Positions 38,491 through 47,723 are shown, numbered from the stretch's first letter. The stretch: DNA of 64,000 nt from Brachybacterium endophyticum (GCF_003130585.1 NZ_QFKX01000003.1:248001-312000); one strand, 5' to 3'. The notes: generated by a model from the letters alone, not told the origin. Numbers and translations are program-made.

Positions 38491-39837
38491 CTACGCGCCG
38501 GTACGCATCCAGTCGTCGCCCCGCACGCGCACGCCGAGTGCCACCGCCCGGGCGACCATGAACAGCAGGTTGGTGGCGACCCAGAGGGCGGCGAGGCCCA
38601 GCGGTCCGCCCGGCGCCCAGAGCCAGACGATCGCGGCGAAGGGCAGCACGGCGAGCATCGTGAGCATGCCCGCGCGGGCCAGGTAGGGGGCGTCCCCGGC
38701 GCCCATCAGCACGCCGTCGAGGACGAACACGTACCCGGCGACGGGCTGGGCGATCACGAGAACCCAGAGGGCGGCACGCAGGCTCTCCTGCACGGCCGGG
38801 TCGGGGCTGAAGACCGAGGGGACCACGTAGCTCGCGCCCAGCAGCACGACACCCACCACGGCGCCGCCGCCCACGCCCCAGCGGGTGAGGCGGGAGGTCA
38901 CCGCGTGCACGGTGTCGGTCTCGGCCGCTCCCAGGTGGCGACCGGTGAGGGCCTGACCGGCGATCGCCAGGGCGTCCAGGGCGAGCGAGAGCAGCATGAA
39001 CACGGTGCTGGCGAGCTGGTGCGCGGCCAGCTGCACCTCGCCGAGCCGGGCGGCGACGAGCACGGTCGCGATGGTGACGATCCTGAGGCTGAGCGTGCGC
39101 ACGAACATCGGCAGGGACTCGCGGCCGGTCGCGGCGACGGAGCCGGGATGCGGTCTCAGCGCCACGTCCTGACGTCGGGCATGGCGCACCACGACCGCGA
39201 GCAGCACGAGCGCCATCAGCCACTGGCTGATCACGGTGCCGATCGCGCTGCCGGCGATGCCCAGGTCGAGCCCGAAGATCAGCAGGGCGTTGAGCGGGAT
39301 GTTCAGCAGTGCCCCGCCCACGGCCACGATCAGCGGCAGGCGCGCGTCCTGCAGCCCGCGGATCAAGCCCGTGGTCGCCTGCACGGAGAGCATCGCGGGG
39401 AGCCCGAATGCGGAGATCCTCAGGTAGACGGATGCCTGGTCGGTGACGGCGTCCCCCGCCCCGAAGAGCCCGAGCAGGGTCGGCCCCAGCGCCGCCAGCA
39501 CCAGCAGGCAGCCGGCGCCGATCAGCAGGGCGAGCCAGGCCGCGTCCACGCCACGGGCGATCGCCTCGCGGATCCTGCCGGCGCCGAACGCCCGGGCCAC
39601 GGCGGCCGTCGTGGAGTACGCGAGGAACACGGAGAGTCCGACCACCGTGGTCAGCACGGTCGAGGCCAGGCCGAGGCCGGCGAGGGAGGTCGTGCCCACG
39701 CGCGCGATGAACGCGGAGTCGGTCATCACGAACAGCGGCTCGGCGACCAGGGCGCCCAGGGACGGCAGCGCGAGGCGCAGGATGTCGCGGTCCACGGAGC
39801 GTCGGGCCGCGGCGGCATCGGAGGAGGGGCGGGGCAC
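38491..39837 (-). CDS. MATE-family multidrug/sodium exporter
   Basis: A 448-residue transporter with 12 hydrophobic segments in two similar halves (ALPSLGALVAEPLFVMTDSAFIARVG opens the first half; MFVRTLSLRIVTIATVLVA opens the second). This matches MATE/DinF-type antiporters that expel cationic drugs or metabolites with Na+ or H+. The proposed GTG start at 39837 is preceded by CACGAT and six bases, possibly leaderless; longer in-frame extensions to 40335 lack coding character. It is divergent from the RND gene, with about 220 bases between them. Confidence 0.88.
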   Translation of the reverse strand: MPRPSSDAAAARRSVDRDILRLALPSLGALVAEPLFVMTDSAFIARVGTTSLAGLGLASTVLTTVVGLSVFLAYSTTAAVARAFGAGRIREAIARGVDAAWLALLIGAGCLLVLAALGPTLLGLFGAGDAVTDQASVYLRISAFGLPAMLSVQATTGLIRGLQDARLPLIVAVGGALLNIPLNALLIFGLDLGIAGSAIGTVISQWLMALVLLAVVVRHARRQDVALRPHPGSVAATGRESLPMFVRTLSLRIVTIATVLVAARLGEVQLAAHQLASTVFMLLSLALDALAIAGQALTGRHLGAAETDTVHAVTSRLTRWGVGGGAVVGVVLLGASYVVPSVFSPDPAVQESLRAALWVLVIAQPVAGYVFVLDGVLMGAGDAPYLARAGMLTMLAVLPFAAIVWLWAPGGPLGLAALWVATNLLFMVARAVALGVRVRGDDWMRTGA

Positions 39838-40057
39838 GGCTCCATCGTGCCAGGACCTCGCCGTGCCGGAACCGTCGACCGACGGGGGACGGGTCACATG
39901 GATCGCCAGACCTTCGGCTGATGTCCGGCCGACGAACGGCGTGGTCGAATGCGTGTGGATGGTCCGATTCGTGTCGATGCCGCGCATCGATCGGCGCTGA
40001 TCCTCCGCCCCGTCGCTCGCATCGTCCGTCCGCCGCCTCCCGCGGCCCAGGAGACCC

Positions 40058-43000
40058 ATGAACCGTCTGGCCAAGCTCAGCCTGAACAACCGCTCGTTCA
40101 TCGCGCTCGTGTGCATCGCGGTCTCGATCATCGGCATCTTCGCGATGACGACCATGCGCCAGGAGCTGATCCCCTCGGTCTCCCTGCCGCAGGTCCAGGT
40201 GATGACCAGTTCGCCCGGCTCCTCGTCGGAACAGGTGCAGAAGCAGATCAGCAAGCCCGTCGAGCAGGCGCTGACCGGCATCGAGGACGTGGAGAAGACG
40301 TCCTCGACCTCGCAGTCCGGGGTCTCGATGGTCACGGTCGAACTGGACTACGGGACGGACACCGCGCGAGCCACCAATCAGGTCGACGCCGCCATCGGGC
40401 GGATCCAGGACCAGCTGCCCGAAGGAGCGGACCCGCAGGTCATCTCCGGTGGTACGAGCGACCTTCCGGCTGCGGTCCTCTCGGTCTCCTCCGACCTCTC
40501 TCCCGCCGAGCTCGCCGACCGTCTGGACTCCACGGTCACGCCCGAGCTCGAGCGCGTGGACGGCGTCTCCTCGGTCCAGGTGGTCGGTGCTCCCGAGGAG
40601 ATCGTGCGCATCACCCCGGACGAGAAGAAGCTCGAGGACGCCGGACTCAGCGACAGCGACATCCAGAGCGCGGTGGAGGCCAACGGGCTGTCGATGCCCG
40701 GTGGCAAGGTCAGCGACAAGGACCAGAGCGTCGACGTGGTCGTCGGCAAGGAGATGACCAGCCTCGACGATCTCCGCGACATGGTCCTCATGCCCGGGTC
40801 CTCGGGCGGCGGGTCCGGTGGATCATCGGCCGGGGGAGATGCCTCGGGTCAGCAGGGCGGCGACCAGTCTGGTGCGCAGGGTCAGGCCGGCGGCGGTGCG
40901 GGCGATCCGTCCCAGGCCGGCCAGCAGGGCCAGTCCGGTCAGCAGGCGCAGGGCGCCCAGCAGGGCCTCGCCGATGCGCAGGGCCAGGGTGGCCAGGACG
41001 GCCAGGCGGGCCAGAACGGCAACCAGGAGATCACCACCCTCGGCGACGTCGCCAAGGTCGAGAAGACCACCGAGGACCCCACCTCTGTCTCCCGCACCGA
41101 CGGCCGCCAGTCCCTGGCGATGATGGTGACCGCGACCAGCGACGGCAACGTCGTCGACATCTCCCACGACGTCACGGGCAAGCTCGAGGACCTCCTGCCC
41201 GAGGTCGGCGGCGACGCCAAGAGCGACGTGGTGTTCGACCAGGCACCCTTCATCCAGGAGTCGATCGTCTCCCTGGCCGAGGAGGGTCTGCTGGGCCTCG
41301 TCATGGCCGTCGGCGTGATCCTGCTGTTCCTGCGGCGCCTGCGACCCACGCTGGTCACCGCGATCTCGATCCCGACCTCGCTGCTGATCGCCTTCATCGG
41401 CATGCTGGTCACCGGGTACACGCTGAACATGCTGACCCTGGCGGCGCTGACGATCTCGATCGGCCGCGTGGTCGACGACTCGATCGTGGTCATCGAGAAC
41501 ATCACCCGGCACCTCGCCTACGGGAAGACCCGGATCAGAGCGATCCTCGACGCCGTCAAGGAGGTCGCGGGCGCGATCACCGCCTCGACCCTGGCGACGG
41601 TCGTCGTCTTCCTGCCGATCGCGATCGTCGCGGGCATGGCGGGGGAGCTGTTCCGGCCCTTCGCCCTCACCGTCGCGATCGCGATGCTCAGCTCCCTGCT
41701 GGTGTCCCTCACGATCGTCCCTGTGCTCGCGTACTGGTTCCTGCGGCCGCCGAAGAAGCAGCCGGTCCCGGACGATCCGGACGACGAGGCGCAGGTCGCC
41801 AAGGTCCGCGAGGCCGCCGAGGCCCGCGAGGAGCGCACCTGGCTGCACCGCCTCTACGCCCCGCTGCTGCGGCTCACCCTGAACTCGCTGCCGCGACGCC
41901 TGATCACCGTGGTGGTCGCGATCGGCGTGCTCGTGGGCACGGCGTTCCTCGCCCCGCTGCTCAAGGTCAACTTCCTGGGCGACACCGGCCAGAACATCGC
42001 CTCGATCACCCAGACGCTGCCGGCCGGGACCAGCCTCACGGACGCCTCGGAGAAGGCGAAGGACGCCGAGAAGGCGCTGATGGACGTGGACGGCGTGCAG
42101 ACCGTCCAGACCACCATCGGCGGCGGCGGGGAAGGCGGAGGGTTCACCGCCGGCGGCGGCGCCGAGAACGAGGTCAGCTACTCGATCACGACCGATCCCG
42201 ATGCGGACCAGCAGGCCCTGCAGACCACCATGGTCAAGACCGTGCAGGACCTGAAGAACCCCGGGGACGTCGAAGCCGCCGACATGAGCTCGGCGACCGG
42301 CTCCAGCTCCGTGGACATCCAGATCACCGGGCCCACCGCGAAGGACCGCCAGACGGCGAACGACGCGATCCTGGACCAGCTGGACCCGCGGCCCTCCGGC
42401 GTTAAGGAGGTCAGCAGCGACCTCGAGGGCGACCAGCCGACGGCCGTGGTGAGCGTGGACCGCAAGAAGGCGGCGAAGCTGGGGCTCACCGAGCAGGCCG
42501 TGGTCGGCATGGTCGCCCAGAAGCTGAACCCCGGATCGATCGGGACCATCTCCCTGGAGGACACCGACCTCGACATCCACGTCCAGCAGAAGGACGACGT
42601 CGACACCCTGAACAAGCTCGAGGACCTCGACCTGGCCGACGGCCTCGCCCTCACCGACGTCGCGAAGGTCAGCCAGGAGGAGTCCCGGCCGTCGATCGCG
42701 ACGCAGGACAACCTCGAGACGGTCACGGTGTCGCTCTCGCCGATCTCGAACGACAACGTCGGGCAGGTGTCCCAGGCCGCGCAGAAGGCGATCGACGACG
42801 CCGATCTGCCCAGCGGCGTCAAGGCAAGCCTGGGTGGTTCCGCCTCGGACATCTCCGACACGTTCGGTCAGCTGGGTCTGGCGATGCTCGCCGCGATCCT
42901 GCTGGTGTACGTGCTGCTGGTGTGGATCTTCAAGTCCCTGGTCCAGCCGCTCGTCCTCCTGGTGTCGATCCCGTTCGCGGCGACCGGTGCGCTGGGACTG

Positions 43001-44161
43001 CTGGTGCTCACCGGGGTCCCGCTGGGGCTGCCCTCGATGATCGGCCTGCTGATGCTGGTCGGCATCGTGGTCACCAACGCGATCGTGCTGATCGACCTGG
43101 TGAACCAGTACCGACGGGCGGGGATGGGCATCGACGAGGCGATCCACCTCGGGGCCGCCAAGCGTCTGCGGCCGATCCTGATGACGGCCGCCGCGACGAT
43201 CTTCGCCCTGCTGCCGATGGCCTTCGGGCTCACCGGCAAGGGCGGGTTCATCTCGCAGCCGCTCGCCGTCGTGGTGATCGGAGGACTCGTCACCTCGACA
43301 CTGCTGACCCTGGTCATCGTGCCGGTCCTCTACCGGATCACCGAGGGCCCGGGGGAGCGCCGCCGGCTGCGCCGTGAGGCCGCCGAGCGGGACCGCCGGG
43401 ACACCGCCGAGCGCGAGGCCCAGGAACGCCGGGACGCGCAGTCACGCGAGCTCGGCGAGAAGGCCGCCGCCTCGACCGCCGCGGGTGGTGTTGCGGGTGC
43501 CGGTGCGGGTGCGGATGACGGAGCCGGTGTGAGCTCGGATGTGGGCTCCGGAGGTGGCGCAGGCTCGGATGCGGATGCGGATGCGGATGCGGATGCGGGT
43601 GCCGGAGTCGGCGCCGGCGCGGCGGCTGCGGCCGCTGGTGGTGCTGTCGCGGGCGGTGCTGCCGCACAGTTCTCCCCGGCCTCGCCTGCTTCGGCGAACG
43701 CGCCGGCTGCGCCGGCCGACTCGGCGAGCACCTCGGAGGGCACCACTCCTGACGTGAAGCGGGAGGCGCCGACTGACCGCCTGAGCAGGGTGGAGGACGA
43801 GGAGCCCCGTGAAGCGCGCCGGCCGTCCGAGGTCAGCTGGGATGCCGAGTCGGGGTCGTCCGGCGAGGCGCCGGAGAGCGGCGAGGGAGAGGCGCCGGAG
43901 GGCGGCGAGGCGGAGACCCGGGAGAGCGGCGACCCGTCGGCGACGGAGCAGGCTGCGGCGTCGGGGGAGGCCTCGACGAACTCCCACCGGGCTCCTGGTC
44001 CTGTGCACCCGTCGCACTCCCGTGAGTCCGGAGCGCACGCGGGGCGGGATCAGCGCCGCGGTCGCGGGGCTCGGCGTGGCCTGGGCCGGGGTCTCGGCAA
44101 GGTCGAGGAGGGCGGCACGTCGCTGGCCCGCAGGATCCGCGACCGGTTCCGCCGCCGCTGA
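40058..44161 (+). CDS. RND-superfamily efflux permease (AcrB/HAE1 type) with extended tail
   Basis: A 1367-residue proton-driven exporter. The N-terminal helix (NNRSFIALVCIAVSIIGIFA) and FxxxPxxxPQ-like EQELIPSVSLPQVQV region, the porter repeats, and two blocks of membrane helices (about 410-570 and 930-1095, with TISIGRVVDDSIVVIEN in helix 4) match AcrB-like pumps. Two features are unusual. Residues about 248-325 are a Gly/Gln/Ser-rich insertion in the first porter domain. The last 270 residues are low-complexity (Arg-rich, then Gly/Ala/Asp, then Glu/Ser), probably disordered in the cytoplasm. No membrane-fusion or outer-membrane partner is encoded nearby, as expected for a Gram-positive. 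Start is supported by AGGAG. Confidence 0.92.
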   Translation: MNRLAKLSLNNRSFIALVCIAVSIIGIFAMTTMRQELIPSVSLPQVQVMTSSPGSSSEQVQKQISKPVEQALTGIEDVEKTSSTSQSGVSMVTVELDYGTDTARATNQVDAAIGRIQDQLPEGADPQVISGGTSDLPAAVLSVSSDLSPAELADRLDSTVTPELERVDGVSSVQVVGAPEEIVRITPDEKKLEDAGLSDSDIQSAVEANGLSMPGGKVSDKDQSVDVVVGKEMTSLDDLRDMVLMPGSSGGGSGGSSAGGDASGQQGGDQSGAQGQAGGGAGDPSQAGQQGQSGQQAQGAQQGLADAQGQGGQDGQAGQNGNQEITTLGDVAKVEKTTEDPTSVSRTDGRQSLAMMVTATSDGNVVDISHDVTGKLEDLLPEVGGDAKSDVVFDQAPFIQESIVSLAEEGLLGLVMAVGVILLFLRRLRPTLVTAISIPTSLLIAFIGMLVTGYTLNMLTLAALTISIGRVVDDSIVVIENITRHLAYGKTRIRAILDAVKEVAGAITASTLATVVVFLPIAIVAGMAGELFRPFALTVAIAMLSSLLVSLTIVPVLAYWFLRPPKKQPVPDDPDDEAQVAKVREAAEAREERTWLHRLYAPLLRLTLNSLPRRLITVVVAIGVLVGTAFLAPLLKVNFLGDTGQNIASITQTLPAGTSLTDASEKAKDAEKALMDVDGVQTVQTTIGGGGEGGGFTAGGGAENEVSYSITTDPDADQQALQTTMVKTVQDLKNPGDVEAADMSSATGSSSVDIQITGPTAKDRQTANDAILDQLDPRPSGVKEVSSDLEGDQPTAVVSVDRKKAAKLGLTEQAVVGMVAQKLNPGSIGTISLEDTDLDIHVQQKDDVDTLNKLEDLDLADGLALTDVAKVSQEESRPSIATQDNLETVTVSLSPISNDNVGQVSQAAQKAIDDADLPSGVKASLGGSASDISDTFGQLGLAMLAAILLVYVLLVWIFKSLVQPLVLLVSIPFAATGALGLLVLTGVPLGLPSMIGLLMLVGIVVTNAIVLIDLVNQYRRAGMGIDEAIHLGAAKRLRPILMTAAATIFALLPMAFGLTGKGGFISQPLAVVVIGGLVTSTLLTLVIVPVLYRITEGPGERRRLRREAAERDRRDTAEREAQERRDAQSRELGEKAAASTAAGGVAGAGAGADDGAGVSSDVGSGGGAGSDADADADADAGAGVGAGAAAAAAGGAVAGGAAAQFSPASPASANAPAAPADSASTSEGTTPDVKREAPTDRLSRVEDEEPREARRPSEVSWDAESGSSGEAPESGEGEAPEGGEAETRESGDPSATEQAAASGEASTNSHRAPGPVHPSHSRESGAHAGRDQRRGRGARRGLGRGLGKVEEGGTSLARRIRDRFRRR
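43568..43597 (+). repeat. GATGCG microsatellite in the RND gene
   Basis: Five perfect GATGCG units encode an Asp-Ala run in the disordered tail. Slippage here would change length by two residues without a frameshift. Confidence 0.85.
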
Positions 44162-44492
44162 CGGCCCGGGCGCTCCGCCACTGACCGGTTCCGGCGTCAT
44201 TGGCGTGCGGTGGCGGGCGGGCCCTGGGGCGCCCTCCATGGGCCCGGCGCCCGGGGTCGGGCCCCGGGTTTCGGAGCGCTGGGGCCGCGACGGGACTAAT
44301 AACGCATCATCTGCGAGATATTGCAGATGATGCGCTATTAGTCCATCGCAGGCCAGGGCAGTCTTCCGAACCAGGCCCTCAGTCCGTCGCGAGCTGCTGA
44401 AGTTCTGCCGGGGAATCGCCGTAGTGCCGGCCGCGCTCGGCGGGAGTACCGGCCTCGCGTCGCGGTGGTCCCGGAACGGATGCTCGTGCAGC
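44162..44492. other. 331-bp convergent intergenic region
   Basis: No gene is supported. It holds the first palindromic repeat (44293-44344) and G/C-rich short inverted stretches around 44219-44275 that could fold as terminators for the RND gene. Confidence 0.5.
44293..44344 (+). repeat. Dispersed palindrome, copy 1
   Basis: Two 22-base arms (44293-44314 and 44323-44344) are complementary except for one A-C position and flank the 8-base spacer GAGATATT. The arm core is ACTAATAACGCATCATCTGC. It lies between convergent genes. Near-identical copies are at 45567-45626 and 55293-55352; this copy is the most diverged and lacks the outer G/C extension on its right side. Confidence 0.9.
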
Positions 44493-45413
44493 TCACGCAG
44501 GCAGACCGGCCAGGTGCTGTCGCCGGTGCAGGATCCTTAGCAGCATCTCCTCGGTCTTCTCCCACTCGAGGAACACCTGCTCCCAGGTCAATCGCGTGAC
44601 CCGGTACCCCCTCGCAGCCAGGGCCAGATCCCGTCGTCGGTCCTCGCGGTACTGCTGAGGATCGTCGTGGAATCTCCTACTGTCGCACTCGATCACCCAG
44701 TTCGTACCGATCAACAGGTCGACCCGTGCGTCCGGAAGCAGCTGTGCCTGCGAGCGGACGGTTACACGGCGCGATTCGAACCACCAGCGCACAGCGGTCT
44801 CGGTGCCGGACTGCGCATCTGTCCTCACACGTGAGAGCTGCCCGGCCGTGCGTGTCGGCAGTCCTGCCAAGAGCTGCTCGAGCTGCCAAGAGGTCATTCG
44901 GTGCTGATGGAGTGCGGACTCGATCAGGATCGCCGCTTTGACCGGAGGAAGGCAGCGGGCGGCATGGTCGAGGGTCAGCCGGATGTTCGGGACAGGATCC
45001 TCGTCCGGCCAGGCCCGGAGGGCGGGGCCGTGCAGGGCGAGCGGCTGCAACATTCCGGACGTCCACTGCGGCGAGGAATCACGAGGCGCGACGGGAATGC
45101 CGGTCACGGGGTCGTGGACTCGGCGAATGGGACGCAGCATAGGAGGTGGTCCAGGAACAGTGCTGACTCGCAGACGAAAGGCGTGGACACCCTCGACCAC
45201 CGGTGTCCACAGACCGTGGAGCGCAGCGGCGTCCACGCAGGTGGGACGTACTCCATGAGCCAGTAAGGCCACGAGGTCCTCGGGCGCCTCCGGCGTCACG
45301 TACCACTGGCCGACGGTGCGGATGGTGCCGTCCCTCAGCCAGGCGCGACGCTGGCGACGCTCGGGGTGCAGTGCCGCCAGCTGACTCTTGAGGATGATGC
45401 CCGGGATCCGCAT
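44493..45413 (-). CDS. DUF559-type protein (Vsr-like endonuclease fold)
   Basis: A 306-residue protein of the common actinobacterial group that couples an N-terminal helical region resembling AbiEi-type winged-helix antitoxins with a C-terminal DUF559 domain. The latter (about residues 205-300) shows DARVDLLIGTNWVIECDSRRFH, an Asp and Glu-x-Asp arrangement similar to the Vsr/PD-(D/E)xK core, followed by YREDRRRDLALAARGYRV. The Lys of classical nucleases is absent, as in most DUF559 proteins, so activity is uncertain. Codon use is somewhat less GC-biased than neighbours. It sits alone between two palindromic repeats, a typical accessory position. Biological role is unknown. Confidence 0.8.
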   Translation of the reverse strand: MRIPGIILKSQLAALHPERRQRRAWLRDGTIRTVGQWYVTPEAPEDLVALLAHGVRPTCVDAAALHGLWTPVVEGVHAFRLRVSTVPGPPPMLRPIRRVHDPVTGIPVAPRDSSPQWTSGMLQPLALHGPALRAWPDEDPVPNIRLTLDHAARCLPPVKAAILIESALHQHRMTSWQLEQLLAGLPTRTAGQLSRVRTDAQSGTETAVRWWFESRRVTVRSQAQLLPDARVDLLIGTNWVIECDSRRFHDDPQQYREDRRRDLALAARGYRVTRLTWEQVFLEWEKTEEMLLRILHRRQHLAGLPA

Positions 45414-45566
45414 GGGCAGATCGCATCAGCTCATCGGCCCTCACGGGAGGGGGAGCGGTCGAATGTGGACGACGCAGAATCGGGAGGACCCTAGAACGCC
45501 CCAGCCCGCGAGAGAGGGGAGGCGGTGCGCCTCCGCCCCGGCTGCATCCACGGTTGCGCGGGCCGC

Positions 45567-45626
45567 GGCGGGACTAATAGCGCATCATCTGCGAAATGGC
45601 GCAGATGATGCGCTATTAGTCCCGCC
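45567..45626 (+). repeat. Dispersed palindrome, copy 2
   Basis: A 26-bp perfect stem (45567-45592 with 45601-45626) flanks the 8-base spacer GAAATGGC. The arm contains ACTAATAGCGCATCATCTGC. The left side is preceded by GGGCCGC, which is also seen before copy 1 and, inverted, after copy 3. Confidence 0.93.
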
Positions 45627-45631
45627 CAAGC

Positions 45632-45688
45632 CCTCGCGCAGGGAAGAAGGCCTCACGCAGGGAAGAAGCCCTCACGCCGGGGAGAAGT
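45632..45688 (+). repeat. Three 19-bp tandem units
   Basis: Units at 45632, 45651 and 45670 follow the pattern CCTCRCGCAGGGAAGAAGN, with the third unit carrying two changes. They begin six bases after palindrome copy 2. Confidence 0.8.
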
Positions 45689-45716
45689 CCGCCCCGAAGA
45701 AGAGTTCCGACGCCCG

Positions 45717-45764
45717 CCACCCAGCGGCGACCACCACCGACCACCCAGCGGCGACCACCACCGA
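45717..45764 (+). repeat. Two exact 24-bp tandem units
   Basis: Each unit starts CCACCCAGCGGCGACCACCA; the copies are adjacent and identical, followed by a partial third copy. Confidence 0.85.
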
Positions 45765-45804
45765 CCACCGACACCACCCCGCCAACCCCACCCCCGCCAA
45801 CCCC

Positions 45805-46593
45805 TCAGATCGGGATCCGCATCCCTCCGAAGGCGTTGCGGAAGATGGTCAGGTCCTCGAGGCCCGGGAGCTTCTGGATCTTCTTGTCGAGGCCGTCGAG
45901 GTCGTCGCCACGGCCGGCGAAGAGGTGCCCCATGACGTGCACGACCTCGTCGTCGGACATGACGCCCGAGCCCACCGGGCGCCACGCCCGGGAGAGCGCC
46001 AGGCGGGTCGCCGCCCGGGCCTTCTTCGAACCCTCGAGGCGCTCGCGTCCCTGGGTGGTGTAGAAGGCGACGTGCCGTGTCTCCTGCTGGGCGATGCGCT
46101 TGAGCAGGGGGCTGAGCGCCGGGTGGTCGGTCATCGCCGAGAGCCGACGGTAGGCCGCCACGGCGGAGAGCTCGTTCGCGGCGCCCCAGGTCATGTGCAC
46201 GGCCACGAAGTCGGTGCCGGCGAGGTTCGAGAGCACGGACTGCTTGAGCGGGCCGAGGGCCTGGGTCCAGCCGAGCTTGACCCGCTTGGACTTCAGCTCC
46301 TCGTAGTCCACCACGATGCCGTGGCGCTGCAGCACCGCTGCCAGGGCCTCCCCGTGCCAGAACTCCTCGCGGTTCCACACGGTCATGAACCCGCCGGTGG
46401 CCTGCTCCTGCCGTGAGGGGGTCACGAGCATGTCCCGCAGGTAGCAGGAGGTGTGGTACTCGACGTCGCACATGTAGCGCAGGACGCGCAGGGTGGGCTC
46501 GTCGAGAGGCTGGGTCTCGAAGGTGTCGAAGTCGAGGTCGTCCCAGCCCACCGGTTCCGAGGTCTCGGCGAACTTCTCAAGGTCGAAGGCCAT
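45805..46593 (-). CDS. Diiron ferritin-like protein related to acyl-ACP desaturases
   Basis: A 262-residue all-helical protein with a full set of carboxylate-bridged diiron ligands: Glu in CDVEYHT (helix 1), E-x-x-H in REEFWHGEAL (helix 2), Glu in GAANELSAVAAY (helix 3) and E-x-x-H in QQETRHVAFY (helix 4). Order and spacing resemble acyl-ACP desaturases (DesA type), but the protein is shorter than plant enzymes. It may oxidise or desaturate an acyl or other carrier-bound substrate; reductase and substrate are unknown. It is the second gene of an operon; its start overlaps the end of the upstream paralogue by 17 bases. Confidence 0.83.
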   Translation of the reverse strand: MAFDLEKFAETSEPVGWDDLDFDTFETQPLDEPTLRVLRYMCDVEYHTSCYLRDMLVTPSRQEQATGGFMTVWNREEFWHGEALAAVLQRHGIVVDYEELKSKRVKLGWTQALGPLKQSVLSNLAGTDFVAVHMTWGAANELSAVAAYRRLSAMTDHPALSPLLKRIAQQETRHVAFYTTQGRERLEGSKKARAATRLALSRAWRPVGSGVMSDDEVVHVMGHLFAGRGDDLDGLDKKIQKLPGLEDLTIFRNAFGGMRIPI

Positions 46594-47608
46594 CGATGCC
46601 TCCTGGGGTCGTGACCTGGGAGATGCCCCGGCGGATCGCGCGTATCGGACCGAGCAGGCCGGGTGCGTCGGGCCCGGGCAGCAGGCGGGTGATCTCGTAG
46701 CGCGCGGAGCGCAGGGAGGCGCGGTCGGCCGAGCGGCGGAAGATGCTGGGCAGGGAGATGTCCTCGTCGGCCTGGCGCTGGCCCGCGGGGCGCAGCGGAT
46801 CCCCGCCGACGGCGAGCACGAGCCGCGCGGTGATCGCCTCGGCCCGGGAGCGCGTGATCCGGGCGATCGCCTCGAGGTGGAAGAAGTCCAGCGAGTGCGT
46901 GCGGCGCTCGATCACCTCGGAGAGCACCCGTCGGACCTCGGGCAGGTGCTCGACCCTGTGCAGGAGGGCCTCGAGCGCGGCGCGCAGCGACCCTTCCTGG
47001 ACGGCCATCCGGGCCATGTGACCTGCGGTGACGGCCTCACCGGCCACGCGCGTCCATCCGGGGCCGACGATCGGCAGGGCGCGCTCGACGTAGACCTGGC
47101 GCAGGGCGGCACCCGGACGCGGGCGTCGCCTGCCGTGCGCAGGGCCCGGTGGCAGGGTCTCGAGGATCTCCTCGAGGGCGTGGGCCCACCAGTGCCGTTC
47201 CCACAGCCAGCTGGCCAGGAACGCGGTGATGCGGGCTTCGTTGGCGGTCCACGAGCTGTACATCGTGCGGGTCTCGGTGAGGGCCGCGGACTCCAGGGCG
47301 TGCAGGAACGCGAGGTCGCGGTGCAGCTCGGCGAGATCCCGCGGGCCCGCGCCTTGCGGGTCCTCCATCGCCTCGTCGATCTGGTCCTCGATGCGGTCGG
47401 TGTCGACGTCGATCCTCCCCGGCACCGACCGGGTGTACTCGGAGACGTCGAAGGAGGTGAGCAGCACCGGCGCGACGGAGCCGTCGGAGAACTGTCGCGA
47501 ACCCTCGCGCGGCGCGTCGTCGTGATAGGCGACGGGGCGGGGCGTGGGGCGGGGAGCGTGCCGAGGGTCACGCTGGCTGCGCGGTTTGCGCCGAGCGGGT
47601 GCGCTCAC
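46577..47608 (-). CDS. Degenerate diiron-like paralogue (probable pseudoenzyme partner)
   Basis: A protein of about 343 residues with helices that can be aligned by eye to the diiron protein encoded next. Where that protein has REEFWHGEAL, this one reads WERHWWAHAL; where that has QQETRHVAFY, this one reads ERRTHSLDFF. Thus the E-x-x-H ligands are changed in both motifs and an intact metal site is unlikely. It may be a non-catalytic subunit. The start at GTG 47608 follows AGGAGG and fits a transcript from the promoter at 47724-47753; the longer ATG at 47725 overlaps that -10 box. The family assignment is inference. Confidence 0.65.
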   Translation of the reverse strand: MSAPARRKPRSQRDPRHAPRPTPRPVAYHDDAPREGSRQFSDGSVAPVLLTSFDVSEYTRSVPGRIDVDTDRIEDQIDEAMEDPQGAGPRDLAELHRDLAFLHALESAALTETRTMYSSWTANEARITAFLASWLWERHWWAHALEEILETLPPGPAHGRRRPRPGAALRQVYVERALPIVGPGWTRVAGEAVTAGHMARMAVQEGSLRAALEALLHRVEHLPEVRRVLSEVIERRTHSLDFFHLEAIARITRSRAEAITARLVLAVGGDPLRPAGQRQADEDISLPSIFRRSADRASLRSARYEITRLLPGPDAPGLLGPIRAIRRGISQVTTPGGIDGLRP

Positions 47609-47723
47609 GTGCGGGAGACCTCCTGGCGCGGGTAGGAGAGGGGCGGGAGCGTCCGGCTCGGACCCGGCGTGCGGGTCCTCGTCCTGCTGTTCGATCCTCG
47701 TCGAGAACGCTGATGTTCCCGCC

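Larger units (their letters stand above)
45414..45804. other. 391-bp intergenic region rich in repeats
   Basis: No gene is supported. The region holds palindrome copy 2 (45567-45626), three 19-bp tandem units (45632-45688) and two exact 24-bp tandem units (45717-45764). It separates the start of the DUF559 gene from the end of the diiron gene. Confidence 0.6.

Noticed and set aside
40823..43147. A 774-codon minus-strand frame rich in His, Asp and Gln
   Set aside because: Antisense shadow of the RND permease.
44293..44344. Simple transcription terminator
   Set aside because: Position between convergent genes would allow it, but the identical element also lies between divergent genes at 55293-55352 and has AT-rich arms, unlike the GC-rich terminator hairpins elsewhere in the window.
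45632..45764. CRISPR array
   Set aside because: Tandem units are directly adjacent without unique spacers.
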